NCBI GenBank assembly: GCA_035575515.1
Contig: DATLXU010000036.1
Span: 1 to 18,305 of the forward strand
Direction: 5' to 3'
Length of the DNA stretch: 18,305 bases
From: DATLXU01 sp035575515
Lineage (GTDB): Bacteria > Acidobacteriota > Blastocatellia > UBA7656
The notes below the pieces were generated by a model. The model had not been told where the DNA came from, searched no databases, and saw only the letters and a list, made by a program, of their open reading frames with translations. A program made the translations under genes and the position numbers. Every line of letters begins with the position of its first letter. Position 1 is the first letter of the stretch. Positions 6,463 through 13,934 of this stretch are shown here, one piece after another.

Positions 6463-6873
6463 TCAAGGGATCAAATCCAGCAGCCACCAGAGTTGACGCG
6501 CCTGCCTGATGATCGCGCTATTCATTTTGAGGGCCGCGACTGTGGCCCGTCCTGTCGGCGTCTTCCCGAAAATGCGAGTATAATCAGCGCTCCACCTGAA
6601 ATGTTCTTCCCACAGATCGGTGCGTGGATTGAACAGTCGCACTCGCCTTTTCGTTCGCGGGTCAATAGCTTCTGTCCGGTCTTGCCGCACTTGATTGCAT
6701 CGCGGGCACGCAAGGCACAGGTTTTCATAATTCGCAGGGCCGCCTCGCGAGCGCGGCACAATGTGATCGAGGTGAAATGTTTGTGCTGTGATGTTCTGAG
6801 GAGCGTGGCAGTACTCGCAGCGATAACGCGCCCGCTGCGCAACACGCCCGGCGAGCTTTTCAGAAGTCTTCAT
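6463..6873 (-). CDS. HNH endonuclease (module B)
   Basis: The 136-residue protein has CxxC at 19-22, the HNH core HLDHIVPRSRGG at 34-45 with His37 as the catalytic-type residue, and ENLCLACPRCN ending at Asn60. The C-terminal half (VRLFNPRTDLWEEHFRW, PTGRATVAALKMNS, RQLWWLLDL) is shared with the HNH protein of module A, at clearly diverged sequence, so this is an old paralogue and not a recent duplicate. The ATG lies 8 bases after the partner stop, with GAGGG immediately before it, so coupled translation is likely. The stop codon is only 11 bases from the outer uvrA repeat, which puts the gene at the very edge of the putative element. It could act as a homing-type nuclease; the recognition site cannot be predicted. 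Confidence 0.9.
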   Translation of the reverse strand: MKTSEKLAGRVAQRARYRCEYCHAPQNITAQTFHLDHIVPRSRGGPANYENLCLACPRCNQVRQDRTEAIDPRTKRRVRLFNPRTDLWEEHFRWSADYTRIFGKTPTGRATVAALKMNSAIIRQARQLWWLLDLIP

Positions 6874-6880
6874 CCCTCGC

Positions 6881-7300
6881 TTAACTTTTATGATTGCTCG
6901 CCCGTTTTTCTTTCATCTTCCACCGAAGCGCCTGATCGAGCCGGGATTTCACCAATCGCCCGGCCTCATCGAACAACTCCGGGCGAGACGCCCTCGCCAG
7001 CGCCTGTGAATTCGCCAGCATCATCTCTTCGTACCGCCTCACAAGGCTTGCCAGTTCTCTGCGCTCGGCCTGCGTCAGCCGACCTTCGTTGTTGCGGTCC
7101 ATCAATTCCTGAAACCGCCTCTGGGTTGTCACATCAAACTGTTGAAGAGGAACGATGATTGTATGGGATTGTCGGGCAACTCCCTGAAGTAATCTTTCGG
7201 CCAGTAAATGTTGCGCGGGCCGGGAAAGCTTTTGCGCTGCCGCGAGCGCAACTTCCAATGCCTGCTCATTAATGATCGTCTTGGCTCTGCTCGCACTCAT
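6881..7300 (-). CDS. Partner protein of HNH nuclease (module B)
   Basis: A 139-residue, largely helical, charged protein from the ATG before SASRAKTI. A TTG at 7327 would add 9 residues; neither start has a convincing Shine-Dalgarno. The region around residues 60-105 (TTQRRFQELMDRNNEGRLTQ, AERRELASLVRRYEE) corresponds to QRRFTTLL...LSSAEQKEWESLKKEY in the module A partner, and both are followed by a nuclease of the same family. The N-terminal part (ALEVALAAAQKLSRPAQHLL) does not look like the ribbon-helix-helix seen in module A, so the DNA- or protein-binding head seems to have been exchanged while the tail was kept. The function is unknown; an antitoxin, regulator or specificity factor for the nuclease is possible. 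Confidence 0.75.
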   Translation of the reverse strand: MSASRAKTIINEQALEVALAAAQKLSRPAQHLLAERLLQGVARQSHTIIVPLQQFDVTTQRRFQELMDRNNEGRLTQAERRELASLVRRYEEMMLANSQALARASRPELFDEAGRLVKSRLDQALRWKMKEKRASNHKS

Positions 7301-7375
7301 ATTCGTTGTGCAATCGGCTGAACCCAATCTAACACCGCGTTTACTCTTTAATCAATCGCTTTGACGAGTATCGTA

Positions 7376-10201
7376 TCAAGCAGACTTGCGCTGGCGGTGG
7401 CCGTTGAGGACTGCGCGGAGGGCCTGCCCCGTGTATGATCGCTTCACGCGAGCGACCTCTTCGGGCGTCCCTTCTGCAACTACTCGCCCGCCGTCGTCGC
7501 CGCCTTCGGGACCGAGATCAATCAACCAGTCCGCGCTCTTTATCACGTCAAGGTTATGCTCGACTATCAGGACAGTGTTGCCAAGCGAAACCAGTTGATG
7601 AAGCACGTCCAGCAACTTTCGCACGTCTTCAAAGTGAAGCCCCGTCGTCGGTTCATCCAGAATATAAAGAGTGCGGCCCGTTGCTCGCTTCGATAATTCT
7701 TTCGCAAGCTTGATGCGCTGCGCCTCGCCGCCCGATAGCGTCGTCGCCGATTGGCCTAATTTGATATAACTCAAGCCGACATCAATCAACGTCTGCAGCT
7801 TAGTCTTTATCTGCGGGATGTTTTCCAAAAGCGGCAATGCTTCTTCGACGGTCGTATCGAGCAGGTCAGCGATTGATTTGCCCTTGTAATGAACCGAAAG
7901 CGTCTCGCGATTGTAACGCGCGCCGCGACACACGTCGCATAGCACGTAAACGTCGGGCAGAAAGTTCATCCCGATGCACTTCATGCCGTCGCCTTGGCAG
8001 GCTTCGCAACGTCCGCCTTTCACGTTGAAGGAGAAACGACCAGGCTTGTAGCCGCGCTCGCGCGATTCCGGCAGCATCGCGTAAAGCTCTCTGATAGGCG
8101 TGAACACGCCCGTGTAGGTCGCAGGGTTAGATCGCGGCGTGCGCCCGATGGGCGATTGATCAATCTCGATTATCTTGTCAATGTATTCAAGCCCTAAGAC
8201 GGCGCGGTGCTCGCCCGGCTCGGTTAAGCTCCGATAGAGCTTGCGCGCGAGACTGCGATACAAAATGTCATCCACGAGCGTTGACTTGCCTGAGCCGCTC
8301 ACGCCCGTCACGACGATGAAAAGCCCCAGTGGGAAAGTCACATCAATGTTTTTAAGATTGTTCGCCCGCGCGCCTATGACTTTAATCGCTTTGCCGTTCT
8401 GCGGACGGCGCTCTTTCGGAACAGGGATCGAGAGCTTGCCTGAAATGAATTGACCGGTGAGCGATCTTTCTGTTTCGGCAATCTCTTCGGGTGTGCCTTC
8501 GGCCACAATCTCGCCGCCGTGCGCGCCCGCGCCCGGTCCCAAATCAATCACGTGATCTGCGCGGCGAATCGTCTCTTCATCGTGCTCGACTACGAGAACC
8601 GTATTCCCCAAATCGCGCAGGTGCTCAAGCGTGTCGAGCAGCTTCATATTATCGCGCGGGTGAAGTCCGATTGACGGCTCATCCAAAACGTACAGCACGC
8701 CGCGAAGCTGCGAGCCTATCTGCGTCGCGAGCCTTATGCGCTGGCCCTCGCCGCCCGACAAAGTCGCCGACGCGCGATCAAGCGTGATGTATCCGAGTCC
8801 TACCGTTTCGAGAAAAGTCAATCGAGATTGAATCTCCCGCAGTATGAGTCCGGCAATCTTTTCTTCGCGCTCGTTGAGCTTGATTTCGTTGAAGACTTTG
8901 ACGGCTTGCGAAATCGGAAGCGCCGTGTAATCGGCAATCGAGCGGTTTGCAACTCGAACCGCAAGCGACGCGGGTTGCAACCGCTTTCCATCGCACTCAG
9001 GACAGGTGACGGACGAGATTAATGCTTCGTAAGCAGCGACGGCGCTTTCGGTCTTCATCTCGTCGGCGCGAGCCGTCAGGTAATTTACCGCGCCGCGCCA
9101 CTCGGCCTTATATTCGTATGCGCCGTAGCGAAGCGGCAGCCGCTCTTTCATCCCGAAGAAGAAAGCGTCCTGACATTTTTGCGGAAGCGCTGCAAAGGGC
9201 TTATCGGTCGAAACGCCCGCCTGCCGCGCGAATGCTTTCATAACGTCGCGCAGGTAATTGCTTATCGCTGTGTCTGCGGGGAACGGGTCCTGATCATTAA
9301 TCGGGAGCGAAGGATCAGGAACTATCCTGGCCGGATCAACTTCGGCACGTGTGCCAAGCCCGTGGCAGGCCGCGCACGCGCCGTAAACTGAATTGAACGA
9401 AAACGAGCGCGGCTCGATCTGCGGGATTGAGATGCCGCATTCCGGGCAGGCCATCTTTTCGGAATACAACCGCTCCTCGCCGTCAACGATTGAAACAAGC
9501 ACTATTCCATCAGTCAGCTTCGCCGCGAGGTGGACGGAATCTTCCAATCGCTTCTGCACGCCCGGCTTGATGAGCAGGCGATCAATGATGACTTCGATTG
9601 TGTGATTGCGCCGCTTGTCGAGCTTGATCTCTTCATCGAGCTGGCGGATCTCGCCGTCAATGCGGGCGCGGTTGAACCCGCTGCGGGCGAGTTTTTCCAG
9701 TTCTTTCTTGAATTCGCCTTTTCGCCCGCGAACTATCGGAGCCATTACCATCACGCGCTCGCCTTCGGGCAGGTGAGTCATCTGCTGAACGATTTGATCT
9801 ACCGATTGGCGCGAGATCGGCTGGCCACACTTCGGGCAATGAGGCTGGCCGATGGACGAAAAGAGCAGTCGCAGGTAGTCGTAAACTTCCGTCACCGTGC
9901 CTACGGTTGAGCGCGGGCTGCGCGACGTGGTCTTCTGCTCGATTGAGATTGCGGGCGAGAGTCCGTCAATCGCGTCAACATCAGGTTTTTCGAGTTGATC
10001 GAGGAACTGGCGCGCGTAAGCCGAGAGCGATTCGACGTAGCGGCGCTGGCCTTCGGCGTAGATGGTGTCGAATGCGAGCGAGGATTTGCCTGAGCCTGAA
10101 AGCCCCGTGACTACGGTCAGGCGATTGCGAGGAATCTCAAGGCTGATGTTCTTGAGATTATGCTGGCGCGCTCCACGAATTGTTATCTTATCTATTGCCA
10201 T
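7376..10201 (-). CDS. uvrA: Excinuclease ABC subunit A (UvrA)
   Basis: UvrA recognises DNA damage and loads UvrB in nucleotide excision repair. The 941-residue length is normal. The first ATPase has Walker A GLSGSGKSSL near residue 33 and signature LSGGEGQRIRL near 482. The second has GVSGSGKSTL near 634 and LSGGEAQRIKL near 821. Zinc modules are visible as CPECG...CAACHGLG and CEACQGDGMKC...CDVC (about 730-756), and the UvrB-binding and insertion regions are present. The start is the ATG before AIDKITIRG; a GTG 5 codons upstream is unlikely. Its last 24 codons are the inner copy of the 71-bp repeat, and the C-terminus (HRQRKSA) appears complete. A predicted promoter with an inverted repeat over the start site lies upstream. 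No LexA-type box was recognised. It is divergent from the DUF4388-J gene. Confidence 0.98.
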   Translation of the reverse strand: MAIDKITIRGARQHNLKNISLEIPRNRLTVVTGLSGSGKSSLAFDTIYAEGQRRYVESLSAYARQFLDQLEKPDVDAIDGLSPAISIEQKTTSRSPRSTVGTVTEVYDYLRLLFSSIGQPHCPKCGQPISRQSVDQIVQQMTHLPEGERVMVMAPIVRGRKGEFKKELEKLARSGFNRARIDGEIRQLDEEIKLDKRRNHTIEVIIDRLLIKPGVQKRLEDSVHLAAKLTDGIVLVSIVDGEERLYSEKMACPECGISIPQIEPRSFSFNSVYGACAACHGLGTRAEVDPARIVPDPSLPINDQDPFPADTAISNYLRDVMKAFARQAGVSTDKPFAALPQKCQDAFFFGMKERLPLRYGAYEYKAEWRGAVNYLTARADEMKTESAVAAYEALISSVTCPECDGKRLQPASLAVRVANRSIADYTALPISQAVKVFNEIKLNEREEKIAGLILREIQSRLTFLETVGLGYITLDRASATLSGGEGQRIRLATQIGSQLRGVLYVLDEPSIGLHPRDNMKLLDTLEHLRDLGNTVLVVEHDEETIRRADHVIDLGPGAGAHGGEIVAEGTPEEIAETERSLTGQFISGKLSIPVPKERRPQNGKAIKVIGARANNLKNIDVTFPLGLFIVVTGVSGSGKSTLVDDILYRSLARKLYRSLTEPGEHRAVLGLEYIDKIIEIDQSPIGRTPRSNPATYTGVFTPIRELYAMLPESRERGYKPGRFSFNVKGGRCEACQGDGMKCIGMNFLPDVYVLCDVCRGARYNRETLSVHYKGKSIADLLDTTVEEALPLLENIPQIKTKLQTLIDVGLSYIKLGQSATTLSGGEAQRIKLAKELSKRATGRTLYILDEPTTGLHFEDVRKLLDVLHQLVSLGNTVLIVEHNLDVIKSADWLIDLGPEGGDDGGRVVAEGTPEEVARVKRSYTGQALRAVLNGHRQRKSA
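7380..7450. repeat. 71-bp direct repeat, copy inside uvrA
   Basis: This copy forms the 3' end of uvrA and is identical to 6381-6451. The repeat begins exactly on a codon boundary (Arg of ARVKRSYTG) and ends within the last sense codon. Confidence 0.97.
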
Positions 10202-10225
10202 TAAAACTGCGACCACACAGAAGCG

Positions 10226-10250
10226 AACCTTTGCTGCTGTGGCAAAGGTT
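10226..10250. promoter_or_regulatory. Inverted repeat over the predicted uvrA transcription start
   Basis: AACCTTTGC (10226-10234) and GCAAAGGTT (10242-10250) are perfect 9-base arms around a 7-base loop. The predicted start from the promoter at 10253-10282 falls within the arms. It could be a repressor operator or a 5' hairpin in the uvrA mRNA, 24 bases before the ATG. It has no resemblance to the usual LexA boxes I know. Confidence 0.5.
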
Positions 10251-10252
10251 TA

Positions 10253-10282
10253 ATTTTACCGGACAGGCAACGAGCGCATCAA
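10253..10282 (-). promoter_or_regulatory. Predicted uvrA promoter
   Basis: On the minus strand, TTGATG (10277-10282) and TAAAAT (10253-10258) are 18 bases apart. The -10 box matches consensus at 5 of 6 positions and the -35 at 4 of 6. Confidence 0.55.
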
Positions 10283-10421
10283 GACAGCTATTTGTCCAGG
10301 TCAAGGTTGGCAAAAGCAAAGTCTTTTCCGAGAAAGCCGTTGCGCAGAGTTTACTGTGAGAATTAAAGAGGTTTTCTGACTTCGATAGTTGAGATCGCGC
10401 ACGGCTCAAATTTCAAGACTC

Positions 10422-10450
10422 TTGCGCATGCGATTCTTTCACCCTACAAT
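10422..10450 (+). promoter_or_regulatory. Predicted promoter of the DUF4388-J-TPR gene
   Basis: TTGCGC (10422-10427) and TACAAT (10445-10450) are 17 bases apart on the plus strand. The -10 is strong (5 of 6) and the -35 weak. The leader would be about 80 bases. Confidence 0.5.
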
Positions 10451-10493
10451 GAGGACGTACCTGCCCCTAAGTTTTTGCGCTGATAAAGACGTG

Positions 10494-10523
10494 TGCGACT
10501 ACCGCTCCCCGTAGTCCGTCGCA
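10494..10523 (+). other. Leader hairpin(s) before the DUF4388-J-TPR gene
   Basis: GACTAC (10497-10502) pairs with GTAGTC (10511-10516). The overlapping TGCGAC (10494-10499) can instead pair with GTCGCA (10518-10523). The two pairings exclude each other, so a structural switch is possible, but the arms are only 6 bases. The region is otherwise unexplained 5' leader. Confidence 0.3.
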
Positions 10524-10539
10524 ACTGTAGGAAGCTCCG

Positions 10540-12201
10540 GTGCAAGGACAACTAGGGGAAAAACTCATACCCGATCTCATACGCGAAATAGCCCAGCGCG
10601 GTCAAAGCGGACTTCTCAGGCTCACGCGTGGCCGCAGCATCAAAGCGATCTTTTTTGAATCCGGCAAGCCCGTATTTGCCATCAGCAATCTCGCCACCGA
10701 GCAGCTTGAAAATAACCTCATCCATCAGGGACTCGCCACGCCACAACAGATTGAGCAAGCCAAAGCGCGCGCGGGAAAGACAAACCGCATAGCCACCGCG
10801 CTCGTCGAGATGGGCGTTCTTTCGGACGCGGTGATGCGCAAGATCGTGCGCCAGCAGGTTATGGACATAATACGCTCCCTCTTCGAGTGGAGTCAGGGCG
10901 ATTACCATCTGGATGAGCGAATACGCGCGGCGCACGAAGTGACGATTGACATAGGCGTGGCCGATGTTTTGCTCGAAGGAATGCGCCACGCGGCAAAGAT
11001 TCAGCAGATTGCCGAGCGCATTGCGCCGAAAGATGCAACTGTAGCCCGCGCGAAAAATAATGGCCTGCAAATAGATTCTGGCCGCTTGCTTCCGGTTGAA
11101 AGCTATGTGCTGTCGCGCATCGAGCATCAGTGTATGGTCAGCGAAGTTGGCGCGCTCAGCGGCATCGCCGATGAAGAGGCGCACGTGGCGGTCTGCTCGC
11201 TTGTGGCAGCAGGTTTTTTGAAAGTTGTTGATAAGAACAAATCGCAGGAAGAAGAACAGAACCGCGAAAGCGACGAAGACCTTGAACAGTTGCGCCGGGA
11301 GATTTCGCGCAAGATAAGCTTCTTTGCATCGGCGGATTACTACGATATGCTTGGCGTCGGGCGACAAGCGACCACCGCCGAAATAAAAACTGCCTATTAT
11401 CAACTGGCCAAGAAGTTTCATCCCGATCGTTACCGCCAGCCCGAACACAGCGACCTGCGCAGCAAGCTCGAAGCGTTGTTCACGCTGATTACGCAAGCCT
11501 ATGACACGCTGAGCGAGCCGGCGCATCGAGCGGCCTATGACGAGCGGCTCAGAAAATCGCCGCCCTCAAGCGCGCCCACGTCTCTCAAGACAACGCCGCT
11601 CGTAAACGTCGAGCCGCCTAAAACCGAGCCGGTTGCGTCAGCGGAAGAGCGCCTTCCGAGCGGCGACTTGAACCCGCAAGCCTCTCAGCAGAGAACAACC
11701 GGCTCATTGTCGCAACCACACGCTGAGCATATTTCGGCAGAAGCGCACTCGCCGAAGCCAGCCTCGAACGTCCCCCCCGCTCAACAGGCCGAGCATTATT
11801 ACAAGCAGGGCCGCGCGCTGTTTGACCGCAAAGAGTATCACGCGGCGGTTCACCTCTTGCGCGAAGCTGTAAAGCTCGACCCGTCGCGCGCGCCTTACCA
11901 TTTTCATCTCGGGCTTGCGCTCATTCGCAATCCTCGCACGCGCCGCGAAGCGATAGAACATCTAACGAAGGCCGCCGAGCTTGAGCCATACAACGCGCAG
12001 ATTCGCGTGAAGATGGGATTGATTTACAAGGAAGCTGGACTGGCGAAGAAAGCCGAAAGCTATTTCCGCGAGGCGCTGTCGCTCGACCCGGACAACCGAG
12101 TCGCAAAGCGCGAGCTTGGCGATCAGGCCGCTAAGGCAGAATCCGTCAGCATCTGGAAATCCGATCTCGGCTCGATAGCGAAACGACTCTTCAAAAAATA
12201 G
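10540..12201 (+). CDS. DUF4388 - J-domain - TPR fusion protein
   Basis: The 553-residue protein has three parts. Residues 1 to about 150 match DUF4388 (MQGQLGEKLIPDLIREIAQR, then AIFFESGKPVFAISN), a domain common in delta-proteobacterial and acidobacterial signalling and motility proteins. Residues about 264-330 form a J-domain: YYDMLGVGRQATTAEIKTAY with the HPD tripeptide at 294-296, which stimulates a DnaK ATPase. A low-complexity Pro/Ser linker follows. Residues about 415-535 hold TPR repeats (AEHYYKQGRALFDRKEYHAA, LGLALIRN, KMGLIYKEAGLAKKAESYF). No signal peptide or membrane segment is seen, so it is cytoplasmic. It probably recruits Hsp70 to a client or complex bound by the TPRs. The GTG start is supported by AGGA about 7 bases upstream. 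It converges with a second J-domain gene. Confidence 0.88.
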   Translation: MQGQLGEKLIPDLIREIAQRGQSGLLRLTRGRSIKAIFFESGKPVFAISNLATEQLENNLIHQGLATPQQIEQAKARAGKTNRIATALVEMGVLSDAVMRKIVRQQVMDIIRSLFEWSQGDYHLDERIRAAHEVTIDIGVADVLLEGMRHAAKIQQIAERIAPKDATVARAKNNGLQIDSGRLLPVESYVLSRIEHQCMVSEVGALSGIADEEAHVAVCSLVAAGFLKVVDKNKSQEEEQNRESDEDLEQLRREISRKISFFASADYYDMLGVGRQATTAEIKTAYYQLAKKFHPDRYRQPEHSDLRSKLEALFTLITQAYDTLSEPAHRAAYDERLRKSPPSSAPTSLKTTPLVNVEPPKTEPVASAEERLPSGDLNPQASQQRTTGSLSQPHAEHISAEAHSPKPASNVPPAQQAEHYYKQGRALFDRKEYHAAVHLLREAVKLDPSRAPYHFHLGLALIRNPRTRREAIEHLTKAAELEPYNAQIRVKMGLIYKEAGLAKKAESYFREALSLDPDNRVAKRELGDQAAKAESVSIWKSDLGSIAKRLFKK

Positions 12202-12277
12202 TCCCAAGTCCGTAGTCTGATGTCCGGAGTCAAAAACAGTTGCTCGACTTTGAACATCGGACTACGGACTTGGGACT
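12200..12277. terminator. Long inverted repeat between two convergent J-domain genes
   Basis: The arms are 26 bases each (12200-12225 and 12252-12277) and match at 24 positions, with a loop of about 26 bases. The left arm begins within the stop codon of the upstream gene. One of the two mismatches would be a U-G pair in RNA. It can fold in transcripts from either side, so a bidirectional terminator is plausible. The lack of a long U tract and the internally repetitive motif (AGTCC/GTAGTC) also fit a dispersed repeat. Confidence 0.6.
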
Positions 12278-12331
12278 AATGTTGTTACCGAAGTTGCGAA
12301 AGAAAGCCTCCCGCTTTAGCGGCGAGGAGTG

Positions 12332-13102
12332 TCAAAGCTTTTCAATTATATTCCCGACGCGGCGAAGGCCGCCGATGATGAGCACGGCTATCGGAGGATA
12401 GAGGAACGCGCCGAGCAGCGTGCTAGCCGAAAGCGTCGCGCCGTAGCGGCCCGGCACAAACTTGCTCACGACAAACCCAAGCCCAAGCGAAACGAGATAC
12501 CCACAGATGAGGAAGAACAGGCCCGCCTTTCGGCTGATTGGCTTGTCCTCGGGCGGCTTCTCTTCGTTGAAGACAGATGTCAGATGATCCGGTATGTGAT
12601 ACGTGTAGCGCGAAAGCACTATCGCAAGATTTTTAATCAGATAGACCAGGCCGTAGAGCGCGAGCGCGATTATCACGATGCGCAGAAGCAGGCTCGATTC
12701 TTCGATGAATGTAGGCTTGCCAACCATCACATAAAAAGTCGAGAGAAATAGCGGCACGACAACGAGCACGGCGTGAGCGCGCGCGGCTGCTTCCTGTCGG
12801 TCGCGCGCCATCCATTCATCCACTATGCGGTCGAAGTGGCGCTGCATCGCCACGACTTCAGCCTGATGCGACGCATAAAATGTTCGTTGCGAATCGGCGT
12901 ACAGCCCCTGATCGTAAAACCATCGCTTCTGAGGGTCGCTCAGGACGTGGTAGGCTTCGTTGATCTTTGCGAAGCGCTCATTGGCGTCGGGCGAGGCGGA
13001 AACGTCAGGGTGGCACTTTCGCGCGAGGCGGCGGTAAGCCGATTTGATTTCCGCCTGAGTCGCGCCGCGTGCGAGTCCTAGAACTTTGTAGAGGTCCGTC
13101 AT
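12332..13102 (-). CDS. Membrane-anchored J-domain protein
   Basis: The 256-residue protein opens with a canonical J-domain: LYKVLGLARGATQAEIKSAY, HPD at 31-33, FAKINEAYHVLSDPQKRWFYD. There is no G/F region or zinc domain, so it is a type III (DnaJ-like) co-chaperone. After a helical linker it has four hydrophobic segments, about residues 110-128, 138-162, 193-213 and 226-246, so the J-domain is probably held on the cytoplasmic face of the inner membrane. It would bring DnaK to membrane proteins or translocation. The ATG at 13102 is the natural family start. The gene converges with the DUF4388-J-TPR gene, so two J-proteins are neighbours, though with different architectures and not recent duplicates. 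Confidence 0.9.
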   Translation of the reverse strand: MTDLYKVLGLARGATQAEIKSAYRRLARKCHPDVSASPDANERFAKINEAYHVLSDPQKRWFYDQGLYADSQRTFYASHQAEVVAMQRHFDRIVDEWMARDRQEAAARAHAVLVVVPLFLSTFYVMVGKPTFIEESSLLLRIVIIALALYGLVYLIKNLAIVLSRYTYHIPDHLTSVFNEEKPPEDKPISRKAGLFFLICGYLVSLGLGFVVSKFVPGRYGATLSASTLLGAFLYPPIAVLIIGGLRRVGNIIEKL

Positions 13103-13381
13103 GGCTAAAAGCTGCTATCCAAAATTGGGCGCTCTACGTTCAGAGCCTTGCGGGTGGCGCTCAGTCGGCAGATTCGACGCGACCTCTGAGGGAGGGTCAA
13201 CGAAACTTCCGTGAGTTGCAACCGATTGCGGCCCTTCCGCGCTTTCAGGAGACCGCTGGCTCTGTCCACAGCATTATATTACTCCTGGTCTCGACTCCGG
13301 TAAAGATTTTATAAAGGCAATGCCTTCAGTAATGGGAGGAAAAAGCAGCACAGACTTCAGTGCGGTGTGTTGATATTGCCA

Positions 13382-13401
13382 GCACAGGCTGAAGCCTGTG
13401 C
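13382..13401. repeat. Perfect palindrome GCACAGGCT-GA-AGCCTGTGC
   Basis: 9-base arms with a 2-base centre. The related GCACAGACTTCAGTGCGGTG lies just before (near 13349), suggesting a degenerate family of the same hairpin. Confidence 0.7.
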
Positions 13402-13647
13402 CACATCGCCGCCCCTGACTGAGCCATTGCGTATAAGCGTAATACCTCTGTTATGGGAGAAAAAGGATGTTCCCCCTCTCCAGCCTTGCAGAAGGATAGG
13501 CGTTGCTCGTATGATGAGCGCCAAAGGCGCGGCACAGCAAGTGTCGCCCCTTCGGGCCTCAGGACTGTCATCGCTGACCTACTACCACGCCCTTTCGGAC
13601 GTGGCTACTGGCTGACGCCCCTTCGTGGCCCTAGCGCGCCCTCACCT

Positions 13648-13705
13648 ATTCTTATCCTCTGCATATCTGTGCTGTGATTCTTATCCTTTGCATATCTGTG
13701 TTGCA
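13648..13705. repeat. 29-bp tandem duplication
   Basis: Two adjacent copies (13648-13676 and 13677-13705) agree at 25 of 29 bases; each contains CATATCTGTG. Noncoding. Confidence 0.8.
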
Positions 13706-13934
13706 ATGCTCAGTTATTGAAGGAAGAAAGTTCCGCCTCTCCAGCCTTACGGTCTGCCCCCAGTCACTCTAAAGCGTGGAGTCCAAACTCAACCGCCCAC
13801 TTCTCCTCCGCACATAACTGAGCAACTATGTTGAAAGTCAAGAGTGAGCAGCACAACCCCCTTTCAAGTGGTTGGTGGGTCATCGCGGCCAGGTTCACGC
13901 TTTGCCCCCAGGCTTAAGCTCAAAGACCGGGCGA

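Larger units (their letters stand above)
6381..7450 (-). mobile_element. Candidate HNH module B between 71-bp copies of the uvrA end
   Basis: Between the two identical 71-bp repeats lie 928 bases that contain little besides two genes: a helical partner protein and an HNH nuclease. The repeat period is 999 bases. The outer repeat still carries a stop at the uvrA end, so it looks like the displaced original terminus and the inner copy like a supplied replacement, or the reverse. This is how integrative elements that target gene 3' ends leave their host gene intact. No integrase or transposase is present, so the HNH nuclease is the only candidate mobility enzyme. The mobile nature is inferred; the repeat and gene layout are directly visible. 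Confidence 0.6.
13103..13934. other. Gene-free region with clustered palindromes
   Basis: No convincing gene on either strand. The stretch contains short hairpins (GCACAGGCT/AGCCTGTGC at 13382-13401; GCGCC-AAA-GGCGC near 13519; CCACG...CGTGG near 13587), a 29-base tandem duplication, and twice the phrase CTCTCCAGCCTT (near 13478 and 13738). Predicted ORFs here translate repeats. It looks like accumulated REP-type sequence between two genes on the minus strand. Confidence 0.6.

Noticed and set aside
6436..7158. 240-codon plus-strand ORF
   Set aside because: Antisense of the HNH and partner genes; begins within the 71-bp repeat by chance.
6381..7450. Assembly artefact as the cause of the 71-bp repeat
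   Set aside because: It cannot be fully excluded, but the flanks differ right after the repeat, the outer copy has a meaningful stop and a silent change, and module A shows a parallel layout.
10552..11526. 324-codon minus-strand ORF
   Set aside because: Antisense of the DUF4388-J gene, without recognisable domains or a start signal.
13326..13571. 81-codon minus-strand ORF with HRLQPVLAIST
   Set aside because: It translates palindromic repeats. No ribosome binding site or conserved domain is visible.
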